Source: Gammaproteobacteria bacterium
Lineage (GTDB): Bacteria; Pseudomonadota; Gammaproteobacteria; Xanthomonadales; SZUA-36
Length of the DNA: 64,000 nt
Reading direction: 5' to 3'
NCBI GenBank assembly: GCA_024279945.1
Contig: JAJRRA010000091.1
Location: 1 to 64,000 of the forward strand
A program made the position numbers and the translations under genes. Below the pieces are notes generated by a model. It was not told the origin of the DNA and made no database searches. It saw nothing but the letters and a program-made list of their open reading frames with translations. Below are positions 7,224 to 16,924 of the stretch, piece by piece. Numbering within the stretch: the stretch's first letter is position 1; the number at the start of each line of letters is the position of its first letter.

Positions 7224-7973
7224 ATGGGTAAATATTCAGCTCTTCGCGATCATCTTGAGGCACTTGATGAGAATCATTGGAAGGCAACCTTTAAGGATAT
7301 AGAGGAGGTATTGGGATTTCGACTTCCTCAAAGCGCTCGCAACTACCAGGCTTGGTGGGCCAACCAACGGACGGAGGGTCATGTTCAGTGCAGGAGTTGG
7401 CTGGACGCAGGATGGGAAACATACTGGTTGAACCTCGAATCGGAGAAGGTGACATTTGTGAACGTGGACTCCCGGAACGTGCGGGTGCCAGCAGAACAAA
7501 AGAGATCAGCGGAAATCGGATGGACCGATGTTTTACTTGAGTCGGAGACGGATCCGGAAAATTTGTTCAGGATCAAATTTGCCTGGAGCAGGCTTGGAAA
7601 CGTACTAATAGACGGCAAAGAAAGACTCCTTTTCCCAAAAACGCCATTCAGACCCTCGGTGTATCGGCTAACAATAATCATTGATGGGCAAAGGTCGGTT
7701 TACGTGGGTGAGACAGATGAGATTTCAAGACGATTGCAACACTATCGCACACCAGGGATTACTCAACGAACCAACCAGCGGTTGAACTCATTGATGATGA
7801 AAGCTCTGAATGAAGGAGGATCGGTTGAAGTATCGGTGATTGAGCGATCTACCGTTCATATGGGTAATTCCCAAATCAATTTGGATATGGATAGCAAATA
7901 CATTCGAAGATTGTTCGAGAATCTGGCCATCGTGAACGAGCAACAGGCTGGGGCAGTGTTACTGAACCAATAA
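7224..7973 (+). CDS. GIY-YIG domain protein with N-terminal DUF7662-like domain
   Basis: The protein is about 249 residues. The N-terminal 80 residues (KYSALRDHLEAL, later ARNYQAWWAN and SWLDAGWETYW) resemble a small domain seen in front of restriction-type nucleases. The C-terminal half carries a GIY-YIG-like segment, SVYVGETDEISRRLQHYR. The start could be ATG 7215 or 7224; the latter puts the domain at the usual N-terminus. It sits alone in the island between AT-rich operator-like sequence and a structured repeat. A defence nuclease role is inferred from domain and context only. Confidence 0.72.
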   Translation: MGKYSALRDHLEALDENHWKATFKDIEEVLGFRLPQSARNYQAWWANQRTEGHVQCRSWLDAGWETYWLNLESEKVTFVNVDSRNVRVPAEQKRSAEIGWTDVLLESETDPENLFRIKFAWSRLGNVLIDGKERLLFPKTPFRPSVYRLTIIIDGQRSVYVGETDEISRRLQHYRTPGITQRTNQRLNSLMMKALNEGGSVEVSVIERSTVHMGNSQINLDMDSKYIRRLFENLAIVNEQQAGAVLLNQ

Positions 7974-8035
7974 AAGAGGCAAGTGGTGAGGTTCCCGGAT
8001 AGTTTCCTGTTATAAACTTGGAATAAGACCATTTA

Positions 8036-8052
8036 TTGATCTTTAAGATCAA
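8036..8052. terminator. Palindrome after the GIY-YIG gene, possible terminator
   Basis: TTGATCTT-T-AAGATCAA is a perfect palindrome 63 bases after the stop. It is AT-rich and lacks a clear T tract, so the terminator call is weak. Confidence 0.3.
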
Positions 8053-8060
8053 CAAACTAG

Positions 8061-8157
8061 CGTCGTACGAGGGTTTGACAAATTTGTCCGGAACAAATTT
8101 GGTCGCACCATGTGCGCCCGCAGGGTGAAAACCAGGGATGGTTTTCAACAATCCCTC
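8061..8157. repeat. 97-bp structured repeat, copy 2
   Basis: This is the second copy of the element at 312-408, differing at about three positions (two between the first and second hairpins, one in the last loop). It lies between the last island gene and the first chromosomal lipoprotein gene, so the two copies bracket the island. All three hairpins are intact. Confidence 0.85.
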
Positions 8158-8177
8158 ACATTATAGAATCTGTCAAG

Positions 8178-9119
8178 TCATTCAGGCCGAACATGAACGA
8201 CAGAAATCCCAACCGCATTGCGTTTCTCGGGGTTGGGAGTTGAGAATGCAATATGTCTGCCGTCTGGCGACCAGGCCGGGTGAGTTGCATTCATTTCGGA
8301 GGAGGTGATTCTTCTGAGGCCAGTACCATCACGCCTGATAATATAAACGGAATAGAGACCATGCAGATTACCCCGGTTGGATTCAAAGGCCAGCCAGTGT
8401 CCATCGGGTGACCAGGCTGGTGTTCGCCCCTGTTCTGGAGGATCTTCCAGAGTTTGAACTTCTCCTGTGCTGCTGATAAGCCAGATTGAGTTCTTTGTCT
8501 GATCGTACGGCAAACCGATATTTTTCTGACCAGCAAAGGCGATCCATTTCCCGTCTGGCGAGACGCTTGGCATACCGGCCAACACCTGGGCACGGTCTGT
8601 AAGTGCAACGGCCCTTTTACTGATGAGGTTAATACGTTTGATTACCCTGTCGCGCCAGTCCAATACGGCGAGATGGATCCCGTCAGGATACCAGGACGGA
8701 TAGTACACCTCATCTGACAGCCCTTCCGGCGTCAGCTGTTGTGCTTTTGTGCCATCGGCGTTTATCAACCAAATAGAGTTGATACCCTCCGTCGAAGTGC
8801 CTGTGAATGCAATGAGGTGGCGTTTGGCCGACCAGGTTGCCCGAGTAGCAGACACGGGTAGTTCTGATTGTGAAAACTTCTCAATCCCACCGCCTGAAAG
8901 CGAGATCGTGAAAAATTCCCAGGTTCTTCTACCATTAGTGCTTCGGCTGAACAGGACGGGGCTACCGTCCTCTAAGAAACAGGGCCAAAGGTCAATCCCG
9001 TGAGTGTTGATAGTCAGGATTTGAGCAGGGGGCTTTTCCAAGTCCAGGGAGGTACATGCTGATGCCAGGAACAGGGTGATGCACCCACTGATGAGGAGCA
9101 TAAAGTTTGGGAATGTCAT
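8178..9119 (-). CDS. TolB-like beta-propeller lipoprotein
   Basis: This 313-residue protein has a lipoprotein signal peptide with lipobox ASAC. It carries several PD40/WD40-like repeats with the motif SPDGxxIAF/LAF (for example SVSPDGKWIAFAG, WSPDGHWLAFES, WSPDGRHIAFST). The fold is that of the TolB propeller domain, but the gene is not in a tol-pal cluster and lacks the TolB N-terminal domain. It is probably a periplasmic, membrane-anchored protein of unknown function, divergent from the radical SAM gene. Confidence 0.85.
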   Translation of the reverse strand: MTFPNFMLLISGCITLFLASACTSLDLEKPPAQILTINTHGIDLWPCFLEDGSPVLFSRSTNGRRTWEFFTISLSGGGIEKFSQSELPVSATRATWSAKRHLIAFTGTSTEGINSIWLINADGTKAQQLTPEGLSDEVYYPSWYPDGIHLAVLDWRDRVIKRINLISKRAVALTDRAQVLAGMPSVSPDGKWIAFAGQKNIGLPYDQTKNSIWLISSTGEVQTLEDPPEQGRTPAWSPDGHWLAFESNRGNLHGLYSVYIIRRDGTGLRRITSSEMNATHPAWSPDGRHIAFSTPNPEKRNAVGISVVHVRPE

Positions 9120-9210
9120 ATCTATGTCTCGCCAGGGGCGTCGGAGTTATCTAAACTCAGTGTATGCTTAAGTTTCTCAAAAAAGGCAAACAGATTATAA
9201 GCAGAATCAG

Positions 9211-10272
9211 ATGTACAGAGAAACTAAAATAGCCGCCAAACCCGCCAGAACATACGATTTCGAAACCGGTGTGTACCGCCCGCCCAGTGAAGGCGGCAGC
9301 GACTCTCTTCTCATCCGGGTCACGCGCAACTGCCCCTGGAATCATTGCACGTTTTGCAGCATGTACAAAGAGGAACAATTCTCCTTGCGCTCGCCGCAGG
9401 AAGTCATCAGCGATATCGATTCCATGGCGGAGATCTGTGACGGACTCAAGGACTTGTCCCTGAAGTTGGGTTATGGCGGCGAGATCAACAGGGAAGCTGC
9501 CTTTGCCCTGATCAAGCGCCATCCGGCACTCAATACCAGCTCCGGATTCCTGATGATTTATCACTGGTTATTATCGGGTGGTAAAACGGCCTTTTTGCAG
9601 GATGCCGACAGCCTGAACATGGAAACAGAACAGTTCCTGGAAATCCTTACACATTTGAGAAGAACTTTTCCTTCATTGAACCGCGTCACCAGCTATGCCC
9701 GATCCGGGACCATTGCGAAAAAGTCGACTGAGGAATTGAGGACAATCCATAAGGCCGGGCTGGAGCGCTTGCATGTCGGCCTGGAGACCGGGGATAAGGT
9801 GCTGTTGAATAAAATCAAGAAGGGTGTCACGGCCGAAGGGCACATTCGGGCCGGAAGAAAGGCCATGGAAGCCGGTTTCCAGTTATCCGAATACTGGATG
9901 CCGGGGCTGGGGGGCAAGCAAATGTGGGAAAACCACGCTAAAAATACGGCCCGCGTATTGAATGAAATCAATCCGCATTATATCCGCTCCCGGCCTTTTT
10001 ACCCCGCCCCGGGCACACCGCTTTGTCAAGAATATGACCAGGGGGAATTTCAGCCACTCTCAGCGAGGGAACAACTGATTGAACTGAAACTGATGATCGA
10101 AGATCTGGATTTTACATCCCGGGTGTGTTTCGACCATGCCGGTAACCACTGGCGTACAAAAAATGGCCGTCTTCTGTTCAGCCAGAGTTATGAAGGCTAC
10201 CAATTCCCGCAGCAGAAACCCCTGGTGCTGGCATTGCTCGAGGAAGGAATCGAGGCTCACAGCGGCCCGTGA
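9211..10272 (+). CDS. Radical SAM protein with CX4CX2C cluster motif
   Basis: This 353-residue radical SAM enzyme has a near-N-terminal cluster motif NCPWNHCTFC, spaced CX4CX2C instead of CX3CX2C. It also has a YGG segment and a C-terminal part with RSRPFYPAPGTPL typical of HemN/Elp3-like radical SAM cores. There is no B12-binding domain. The substrate cannot be predicted. The gene converges directly on the deacylase gene, whose stop is the next base. Confidence 0.85.
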   Translation: MYRETKIAAKPARTYDFETGVYRPPSEGGSDSLLIRVTRNCPWNHCTFCSMYKEEQFSLRSPQEVISDIDSMAEICDGLKDLSLKLGYGGEINREAAFALIKRHPALNTSSGFLMIYHWLLSGGKTAFLQDADSLNMETEQFLEILTHLRRTFPSLNRVTSYARSGTIAKKSTEELRTIHKAGLERLHVGLETGDKVLLNKIKKGVTAEGHIRAGRKAMEAGFQLSEYWMPGLGGKQMWENHAKNTARVLNEINPHYIRSRPFYPAPGTPLCQEYDQGEFQPLSAREQLIELKLMIEDLDFTSRVCFDHAGNHWRTKNGRLLFSQSYEGYQFPQQKPLVLALLEEGIEAHSGP

Positions 10273-11841
10273 TTATTCACCTCTGTCGGCACGGGCTACA
10301 AAGACTCCGGGCCGCGCAGCGGTGGCATGCTGATCTTGCCAGACCCTTTCGCCGTTGACCCATACGCCGTTGATTCCATCAGACAAAAGATCATGCTGTT
10401 CGATGGTCGCGTGGTCGGTCACGGTGTGTCGGTCGAAAAGAATCAGGTCCGCAGCATAGCCCGGCGCAATCAGCCCTCTGTCCTCGATACCCACATGCTG
10501 GGCGCTGAGTGAGGTCATTTTCCGGATCATGTCCGGGAGTGTGACAATACCCAGTTCACGCACATATTTTCGCAGCGCGCGGGTAAATGCGCCGTAGCCC
10601 CTGGGGTGGCCTTCGCTGGCTCCATCCGAGCAGATATTGGAATAGGGCCAGGCCGTCAGTGCCGCTACATCCTGCTCGGACATGCTGACACCAATGACAC
10701 TTTCACGCGGTTCTTCCAGGGCCGCTATCTCCTCTACAGTGAAGCCTGCATAGGCGTCCCGGATCAGTTGCAGATAGGTTTCCTCATTGCTTGTTCCCCT
10801 TGCCGTAGCGATTTCGGCGACGGTCAGGCCAACCAGTTCCGGATCAGCGGCGTAGCGGGTGAGCGTGAGGCCGTTTGCAGGCGCCAGGTTTTCCAGCGCA
10901 AAGCGGGCCGCATCCAGGTCGTCATAATCGCGCTCCGGCAACAGCACGGTCAGAGTGGATTGCCAGTAAGTATAGGGGTAAACATCGGCAGTCACGTCGA
11001 TGCCTTCGGCCCGCGCTGCTTCCAGGCGCAGGAGCACAGGTTTCGCGTGGCCCCAGGTACTGAGTGCCGCCAACTTGAGGTGTGAAATTTGTACCGGTAT
11101 TTGTGCTTCCCGGCCAATCCGGATCAGTTCCTCCACGGCCTCATAAAACGCCCGGTCTTCACTGCGCATGTGACTGGCATAGCGCCCGCCGTCAGTGGCG
11201 GCCGTTTTCGCCAGGGCAATGACTTCATCCGTGTTGGAATAGATGCCCGGGTCATACTCGAGTCCGGTCGACAGCCCCAGTGAGCCGTTTTGCAGGTCTG
11301 TGGCAAGAAGTGCTTGCATCCGGGTAATTTCCGATGGTTTGGCTTCGCGCTTGTAGTCAGCGCCCATTACCTGGTAGCGAATCGAGCCGTGACCCGTATA
11401 GCTGGCCACGTTGACGGCCGGTGGGTTTCTTTCCAGGTCCTGTTTGAAATCTTCAATGGGGTAATTGGATTGCCCGTCAACACCTACCACAATGGTCGTG
11501 ATGCCCTGAGAAATCGCAGCGACTGCCTGTGGAAACTTATCGAGGCCGATGTCGTGATGGCTGTGTGTATCAATGAAACCGGGTGCGAGAATCAGGCCCC
11601 TGGCGAAAACCACTTCATCCGTTTCAAGGGCTTCCAGGTCACCCACTGCAATGATCCTCTTGCGGTTGAAGCGAACATCGCCTGGAAAAGCCGGCGCTCC
11701 GCTGCCATCGATAATCAGGGCATTCTTGATCAGTTGAGGCGCGCCGGCTGGATCATCAGGGAGTACATCCGTTTCGGATGTGCAAGCGGCGAGCGCGACT
11801 GTGCTACAGAGTGAAATCATGAACCTGTGATATCTCATCAA
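10273..11841 (-). CDS. N-acyl-D-amino-acid deacylase-like amidohydrolase, lipoprotein
   Basis: This 522-residue amidohydrolase-superfamily protein has a lipoprotein signal (lipobox LAAC). The metal motif THSHHD is followed downstream by QISHLK and CSDGA, matching D-aminoacylase/dihydroorotase-like metal ligands. The family removes N-acyl groups from D-amino acids. Its ATG overlaps the stop of the NRDE gene (ATGA), so the two are co-translated. A second, divergent paralogue lies at 17472-19145. Confidence 0.85.
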   Translation of the reverse strand: MMRYHRFMISLCSTVALAACTSETDVLPDDPAGAPQLIKNALIIDGSGAPAFPGDVRFNRKRIIAVGDLEALETDEVVFARGLILAPGFIDTHSHHDIGLDKFPQAVAAISQGITTIVVGVDGQSNYPIEDFKQDLERNPPAVNVASYTGHGSIRYQVMGADYKREAKPSEITRMQALLATDLQNGSLGLSTGLEYDPGIYSNTDEVIALAKTAATDGGRYASHMRSEDRAFYEAVEELIRIGREAQIPVQISHLKLAALSTWGHAKPVLLRLEAARAEGIDVTADVYPYTYWQSTLTVLLPERDYDDLDAARFALENLAPANGLTLTRYAADPELVGLTVAEIATARGTSNEETYLQLIRDAYAGFTVEEIAALEEPRESVIGVSMSEQDVAALTAWPYSNICSDGASEGHPRGYGAFTRALRKYVRELGIVTLPDMIRKMTSLSAQHVGIEDRGLIAPGYAADLILFDRHTVTDHATIEQHDLLSDGINGVWVNGERVWQDQHATAARPGVFVARADRGE

Positions 11842-12617
11842 TCCGACTCCTGTGTGATCCGGAATTCATGGCTTTGAGTACTGCTGCTCAGGCCATCCTT
11901 ATCGAACTGTCGTTCCACAAACGTGACCTGGCCGTTGCGGTCCACCAGCAGCACCGTGGATGAACGTGTCCCGTATTCCGGGGATACGAGAAACATCTTC
12001 CGGGTGGTTATTTCAGGCGCCAGGCTCAGTTCGAAGCCCGGCGGTTCACTGCCGGTCACAAGGTTCCGGGCTGCCAGCAATTCAAGCAGGGCCTCCGGGT
12101 CCACCCGTTCATCCTCAAGCAACTTTTCGAGACGGGCGCGGCCTTCGTGAACCTTGGGCCAGTCCGTGTCCAGCAGGTGGTTGCTCAGGCCATGGCTGCC
12201 GGCCTTCACCAGCGTGGTTTTATCACTGCGGTTGGAAACGTGGACCAGTGTATCTCCGTCTCCAAGCAGCAGGTTGAACCCACTGTATTGCTCACCGAGC
12301 TGCCGCATTCGCTCTGCATACTCGGTAGCCGTAGTGGTATCCAGCAAATAGTCCCGGATCAGGTGGCCACGCGATTGCGCGAGTGGCGGAGCGCTGGTCT
12401 GCGGTTCGCGGTAGTTGGTAATCGCCGCAAAGCGGCCCCGGCGGGTTATCCCCAGCCAGGTGCCGCCTGCCTGCAGATCCCGCCCAGCCAGCAGTTGCGG
12501 GGACTCTTGCCAGTAATCAGCGGCGGCAGTGGGGCGGCGGTGGAACTCATCACGGTTGGCAGCCACCACCAGGGAGTAGCGTGGGTGGGATTGCCAAGCG
12601 AAAAGAATCAGGCACAT
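11838..12617 (-). CDS. NRDE (TANGO2-like) family protein
   Basis: This 259-residue protein opens with MCLILFAW and the eponymous AANRDEFHRRPT motif. It continues with GGTWLGI and ITNYR, all diagnostic of the NRDE/TANGO2 family. The family is widespread; human TANGO2 affects lipid and coenzyme A-linked metabolism, but the bacterial role is unsettled. It is the first gene of a two-gene unit with the downstream deacylase. Confidence 0.9.
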   Translation of the reverse strand: MCLILFAWQSHPRYSLVVAANRDEFHRRPTAAADYWQESPQLLAGRDLQAGGTWLGITRRGRFAAITNYREPQTSAPPLAQSRGHLIRDYLLDTTTATEYAERMRQLGEQYSGFNLLLGDGDTLVHVSNRSDKTTLVKAGSHGLSNHLLDTDWPKVHEGRARLEKLLEDERVDPEALLELLAARNLVTGSEPPGFELSLAPEITTRKMFLVSPEYGTRSSTVLLVDRNGQVTFVERQFDKDGLSSSTQSHEFRITQESD

Positions 12618-12724
12618 GATGGGGAATGATAGCGCATTTGCCGTGACAATTGACTGGGCACGGGAAGCAAATAAGCATTATCCTTCGGATTCGAAAATAT
12701 ACGGTTTCGATCAGGGGAGAAGTT

Positions 12725-14176
12725 GTGCTTGCAAAGATAGAGGAACTGGAGCGGATCGCACGTCAGCTTGAGCCTGACCACGGCGAACGGGTAATAATGC
12801 TGGATGAAGTGCGGGAACATGCAGAGACTTTCCTGAAGGGTTTACCGGCGGCACGTGCCTATACGCGGGATGAAGGGAGAAGAGGGTTTACTGCGGAGTC
12901 CATTGGTGAGACGCCGGTTGGAATCACTACGCTTCTGGAAACGCTGCGCAGCGAGGTTGAAACGACCGGACTCAATTCCGCTTCCAGCGGACAACTCGGT
13001 TACATCCCGGGCGGCGGTTTGTACCCGTCTGCTCTGGGTGACTACCTGGCGGACATCAGTAACCGCTATTCGGGCGTTGCATTTGCCGGTCCCGGCGCGG
13101 CCGAGATGGAATTTTCGCTGCTTGCCTGGATGTGCCGCCTGGTGGGATACCCGGATTCTGCCGGCGGAGATCTCACTTCAGGAGGCAGTCTGGCGACACT
13201 TTCAGCCCTGGTCACCGCACGTGACGCGCACGGGATTGTCTCCGGTCAGATTCAGCACTGTTGTGTTTACCTGACCGGCCAGGTTCATCACTGTGTCAGC
13301 AAGGCTCTGCACATCGCCGGACTGAAGGACGTCACCACGCGCCTGGTGCCAATGGATCGGAGTCATCGCATGGATGTCGCACTGCTGGAGCAGATGATTG
13401 CAGCAGACAGGAACCAGGGCTTACGACCCTGGCTGGTGGTGGCCTCAGCAGGTACCACCGACACCGGGGCGGTCGACCCCATTGCGGACATAGCCCGGAT
13501 CGCAAAACAACAGGAAATGTGGTTCCACCTGGATGCCGCCTATGGTGGCTTTTTCATGCTCTGTGAGGAAGGGCGTGAGCGCTTGCAAGCGATGGAACAG
13601 GCCGATTCAATCGTACTCGACCCACACAAGGGGCTTTGCCTGCCTTACGGCTCGGGCGCCGTCCTGATCAAGGACAGGCAGTTGCTGGCTGAATCAAATC
13701 GCTTCTATGCCGATTACATGCAGGATGCCAAACGGGCTGATCCGGCCCCTGATGCCGCTTATTCGCCCGCTGACCTGTCGCTGGAGCTTTCCCGGCCATT
13801 TCGGGGGCCCCGCATGTGGTTTCCGCTCAAGCTGTTCGGCTTAGAACCATTTCGCGCCTCGCTTGCTGAAAAAATCTACCTGGCCCGCTACTTTCACCGG
13901 GAGTTATCCGCGATGGACGGTTTTGAGACCGGACCTCACCCGGATCTCTCCATTGTCACGTACCGCTATTTGCCGAAAAATGGTGATGCCGATGCGTTTA
14001 ACAAACGCTTGCTCGAAGCGGTGCTTGATGATGGCAGGATATTTATTTCTTCCACGCGGATTGACGGCAACTACACCCTGAGGCTGGCTGTACTGAATTT
14101 CCGCACCCACCTGGAGACCATCGATTACCTGCTCAAGTTGTTGCAGCGTAAAGCATTTGAACTGGATAAGTCCTGA
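12725..14176 (+). CDS. Group II PLP-dependent amino-acid decarboxylase
   Basis: This 483-residue fold-type I decarboxylase belongs to the aromatic-amino-acid/glutamate decarboxylase superfamily. It has HLDAAYGGF and the PLP lysine in LDPHKGLCLPYG (about residue 301), plus TSGGSLATLSAL for cofactor phosphate binding. The start chosen is GTG 12725, preceded by AGGGGAGAAG at correct spacing; an open frame extends to 12650 without support. Substrate specificity (aromatic or acidic amino acid) cannot be read reliably. Confidence 0.85.
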   Translation: MLAKIEELERIARQLEPDHGERVIMLDEVREHAETFLKGLPAARAYTRDEGRRGFTAESIGETPVGITTLLETLRSEVETTGLNSASSGQLGYIPGGGLYPSALGDYLADISNRYSGVAFAGPGAAEMEFSLLAWMCRLVGYPDSAGGDLTSGGSLATLSALVTARDAHGIVSGQIQHCCVYLTGQVHHCVSKALHIAGLKDVTTRLVPMDRSHRMDVALLEQMIAADRNQGLRPWLVVASAGTTDTGAVDPIADIARIAKQQEMWFHLDAAYGGFFMLCEEGRERLQAMEQADSIVLDPHKGLCLPYGSGAVLIKDRQLLAESNRFYADYMQDAKRADPAPDAAYSPADLSLELSRPFRGPRMWFPLKLFGLEPFRASLAEKIYLARYFHRELSAMDGFETGPHPDLSIVTYRYLPKNGDADAFNKRLLEAVLDDGRIFISSTRIDGNYTLRLAVLNFRTHLETIDYLLKLLQRKAFELDKS

Positions 14177-14354
14177 GCCGGTTACGCCGGAGTCCTGGCT
14201 GGCGCTGTGGATCATCATTCTGCTGGAATATGCGGATACGGTGAATTGAGCCCATTCGCTGCATAATAAATCTCATTTTTCCGGTCCTTCTCTGCAGTCA
14301 ACGCAAACTCCAGGCAGCGTAATTTTGGTAGCACCGTCCCAATTCAGACCCCAC

Positions 14355-15740
14355 ATGATTTTGCAGAACCTCAAGATACTCGGCTGGCTGGTTTTGCTTC
14401 CGATCCTGTCCGCCTGCAGCACGATGGCCGGGCCGGATCTGCCGCGCTTGTATCAGCAAAGCCGGGAAGTGAGCCAGCCACCGGTGATCCTGATTCACGG
14501 CATCATGGGTTCACGCCTGGAAGAGACTGCAAGCGGTGAAGAAGTCTGGTTTGGCAGTGTCTTCAAACTGATGTTTTCTGATTACCGCGAAGTCGCACTG
14601 AAAATTGATCCCCTGTCACTGCAACCTCTGCCATCCGCGTTGTCCCCGTCCGGGTTGGCGGATCAACTGGCGGGAAAGGATTTTTACGGAAACATCACAC
14701 GGACTCTGGAACAAGCGGGTCGGTATCAGCGAGCCTCGCCGGGTGAAACCCATAAACCCGGGTCACGTTCATACTATGTCTTTCTCTACGATTGGCGGCA
14801 GGATAACGTGAAATCTGCCGGGCAGCTTTTTCGGTTTATTGAGCAAATCAGGAAGGATTATTCGAACCCAAAGCTCAAGGTTGACCTTATTGCACACAGC
14901 ATGGGTGGGCTCATTGCACGGTATTTTCTGCGGTATGGGACAGCAGATGTACTCGATGGTAATACCTTTGAGGTGAATTTGAGTGGCGCCGACAGAGTGC
15001 AGCGGACCATTCTTCTGGGCACCCCCAACCTGGGTTCAGTTAATGCGCTACATGCATTCATCAAGGGCAAAAGGATCGGTTTCGGCCGCTTGCCTCCTGA
15101 AGCCCTGGCCTCGATGCCCAGTGTGTACCAGACGTTTCCCCATATCCTGAATGACTGGATCATATCGGCTGATGGCAAGCCCCTGGACAGGGATCTTTTT
15201 GACATTCGGATATGGCGCCGATTCCAGTGGTCGATATTCGATCCACAAGTCCGCCAGCGAATTATTGAACAATCAGCAAGTCCCCAGTCGGGACGGGAAT
15301 ACCTGGAAGTGCTTGAGAAGTATTTTGAAGTTCAACTCGAGCGCGGCCGGCGTTTTGTATGGTCGCTCACGGTGCCTTTGCCTGCTGACAGTCACTCCTT
15401 GATTGTATTCGGCGGCGATTGCCTGCTCACGCCGGCACGTTTGTTGGTGGAGGAGGTGAACGGCGTTTCTGAAGTTCGCCTGTGGCCACATGAACTGAGT
15501 GATCCTCTGCCGGGAGTGGACTACGATGCATTGATGCTGGAGCCTGGGGACGGAATTGTGACCAAGGCCTCCTTGCTCGCGCGTGAATCCCTGGATTCAT
15601 CGATCACGCGCCACAGATACATCCATTTTCCACTCGACTACCCACTGTTTCTGTGTGAAAAACACGATGCGCTGACCGGAAATAAAACCTTTCAGGATAA
15701 TCTGCTGCAGGCGCTACTGAACCTGGATCAGCGCGAATGA
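14355..15740 (+). CDS. Lecithin:cholesterol acyltransferase-like alpha/beta hydrolase, lipoprotein
   Basis: The protein is about 461 residues. A lipoprotein signal (lipobox LSAC) is followed by LIHGIMGSRL, the oxyanion-hole region typical of LCAT/PGAP1-type lipases. The nucleophile elbow is AHSMGGL (Ser near residue 182), and a late GDGIVTKAS with RHRYIHFPLD is consistent with the Asp and His parts of the triad. It is likely a membrane-anchored esterase, phospholipase or acyltransferase. The start could also be 14325; the ATG at 14355 gives a better signal peptide. The gap 14177-14354 shows no feature. Confidence 0.78.
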   Translation: MILQNLKILGWLVLLPILSACSTMAGPDLPRLYQQSREVSQPPVILIHGIMGSRLEETASGEEVWFGSVFKLMFSDYREVALKIDPLSLQPLPSALSPSGLADQLAGKDFYGNITRTLEQAGRYQRASPGETHKPGSRSYYVFLYDWRQDNVKSAGQLFRFIEQIRKDYSNPKLKVDLIAHSMGGLIARYFLRYGTADVLDGNTFEVNLSGADRVQRTILLGTPNLGSVNALHAFIKGKRIGFGRLPPEALASMPSVYQTFPHILNDWIISADGKPLDRDLFDIRIWRRFQWSIFDPQVRQRIIEQSASPQSGREYLEVLEKYFEVQLERGRRFVWSLTVPLPADSHSLIVFGGDCLLTPARLLVEEVNGVSEVRLWPHELSDPLPGVDYDALMLEPGDGIVTKASLLARESLDSSITRHRYIHFPLDYPLFLCEKHDALTGNKTFQDNLLQALLNLDQRE

Positions 15741-15819
15741 CCTGCATTGTGACATCACATTCGATAACATGATGGCCTACAATCGCGTTATGACATGGGT
15801 GATAAACCGGAGCTAAACC

Positions 15820-16905
15820 ATGATAGACCTTTTTGAAAACCCGATGGGTTTGAACGGATTTGAATTCGTTGAATTTGCTTCGCCCACACCGGGTGTGCTG
15901 GAACCCCTGTTTGAAATGATGGGGTTTACTGCAGTAGCCAGGCATCGCTCCAAAAAAGTAACCTTGTATCGTCAGGGGGATATTAATTTTATTCTCAACG
16001 AGGAACCCAGAAGCTATGCGGCTTATTTTGCCGAGGAGCACGGCCCCTGCGCCTGTGGTATGGCGTTCCGGGTTGCCGATTCCCACCAGGCTTACGCCCG
16101 GGCGTTGGAACAGGGTGCTCAGCCCATTGAAATCCCTACCGGTCCGATGGAGTTACGACTGCCGGCGATCAAAGGTATCGGTGGGGCGCCGCTTTACCTG
16201 ATCGACCGCTACCAAGAAGGCGAGAGCATCTACGACATCGATTTTAAATTTTTCCAAGGGGTGGACCGCCACCCGCAAGGCTGTGGTTTCAAGCTTATCG
16301 ACCACCTGACGCATAATGTTTATCGTGGGCGCATGGAATACTGGGCAAATTTCTATGAGAATGTTTTCGGTTTCCGCGAACTGCGCTATTTCGATATCAA
16401 GGGTGAATACACCGGCCTTAAATCCAGGGCGATGACGGCGCCCGATGGCAAGATCCGTATCCCGCTGAACGAGGAAGCATCGAAGGGCACCGGGCAAATT
16501 GAAGAATTCCTGATGGCTTACAATGGCGAGGGCATCCAGCACATCGCCTTGATCTGTGATGACCTGCTGGCCTGCTGGGACACACTCAAAGCCAGGGGCG
16601 TCCCCTTCATGACGCCACCACCAGATACGTACTACGAGATGCTGGAGGAGCGCCTGCCGGGACATGGAGAACCAGTGGATGAGCTTCAAACCCGTGGTAT
16701 CCTGCTGGATGGCTCTACCGTTGACGGCGACCCGCGTTTGCTGCTGCAGATTTTCTCTGAGACCCTGATCGGGCCGGTGTTCTTCGAGTTTATCCAGCGC
16801 AAGAAAGACGAAGGGTTTGGCGAAGGCAATTTTACCGCCTTGTTCGAGTCCATGGAGCGCGACCAGTTGCGCCGTGGTGTTATAGATTCCGAAGATCCAG
16901 CCTGA
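15820..16905 (+). CDS. hppD: 4-Hydroxyphenylpyruvate dioxygenase
   Basis: This 361-residue enzyme has two vicinal-oxygen-chelate domains. The iron ligands are visible: His in DHLTHNV (about 161), His in GIQHIAL (about 240) and Glu in FFEFIQRK (about 322). It converts 4-hydroxyphenylpyruvate to homogentisate in tyrosine catabolism. The C-terminal sequence LLLQIFSE followed by PVFFEFIQR is diagnostic. A homogentisate dioxygenase gene is not in the window. A VOC gene follows 19 bases later and is probably co-transcribed. Confidence 0.95.
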   Translation: MIDLFENPMGLNGFEFVEFASPTPGVLEPLFEMMGFTAVARHRSKKVTLYRQGDINFILNEEPRSYAAYFAEEHGPCACGMAFRVADSHQAYARALEQGAQPIEIPTGPMELRLPAIKGIGGAPLYLIDRYQEGESIYDIDFKFFQGVDRHPQGCGFKLIDHLTHNVYRGRMEYWANFYENVFGFRELRYFDIKGEYTGLKSRAMTAPDGKIRIPLNEEASKGTGQIEEFLMAYNGEGIQHIALICDDLLACWDTLKARGVPFMTPPPDTYYEMLEERLPGHGEPVDELQTRGILLDGSTVDGDPRLLLQIFSETLIGPVFFEFIQRKKDEGFGEGNFTALFESMERDQLRRGVIDSEDPA

Positions 16906-16924
16906 AGGCTGTAAGGATATTTAC

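Noticed and set aside
8178-9119. TolB of the Tol-Pal system
   Set aside because: It has a lipobox, lacks the TolB N-domain and has no tol or pal neighbours.
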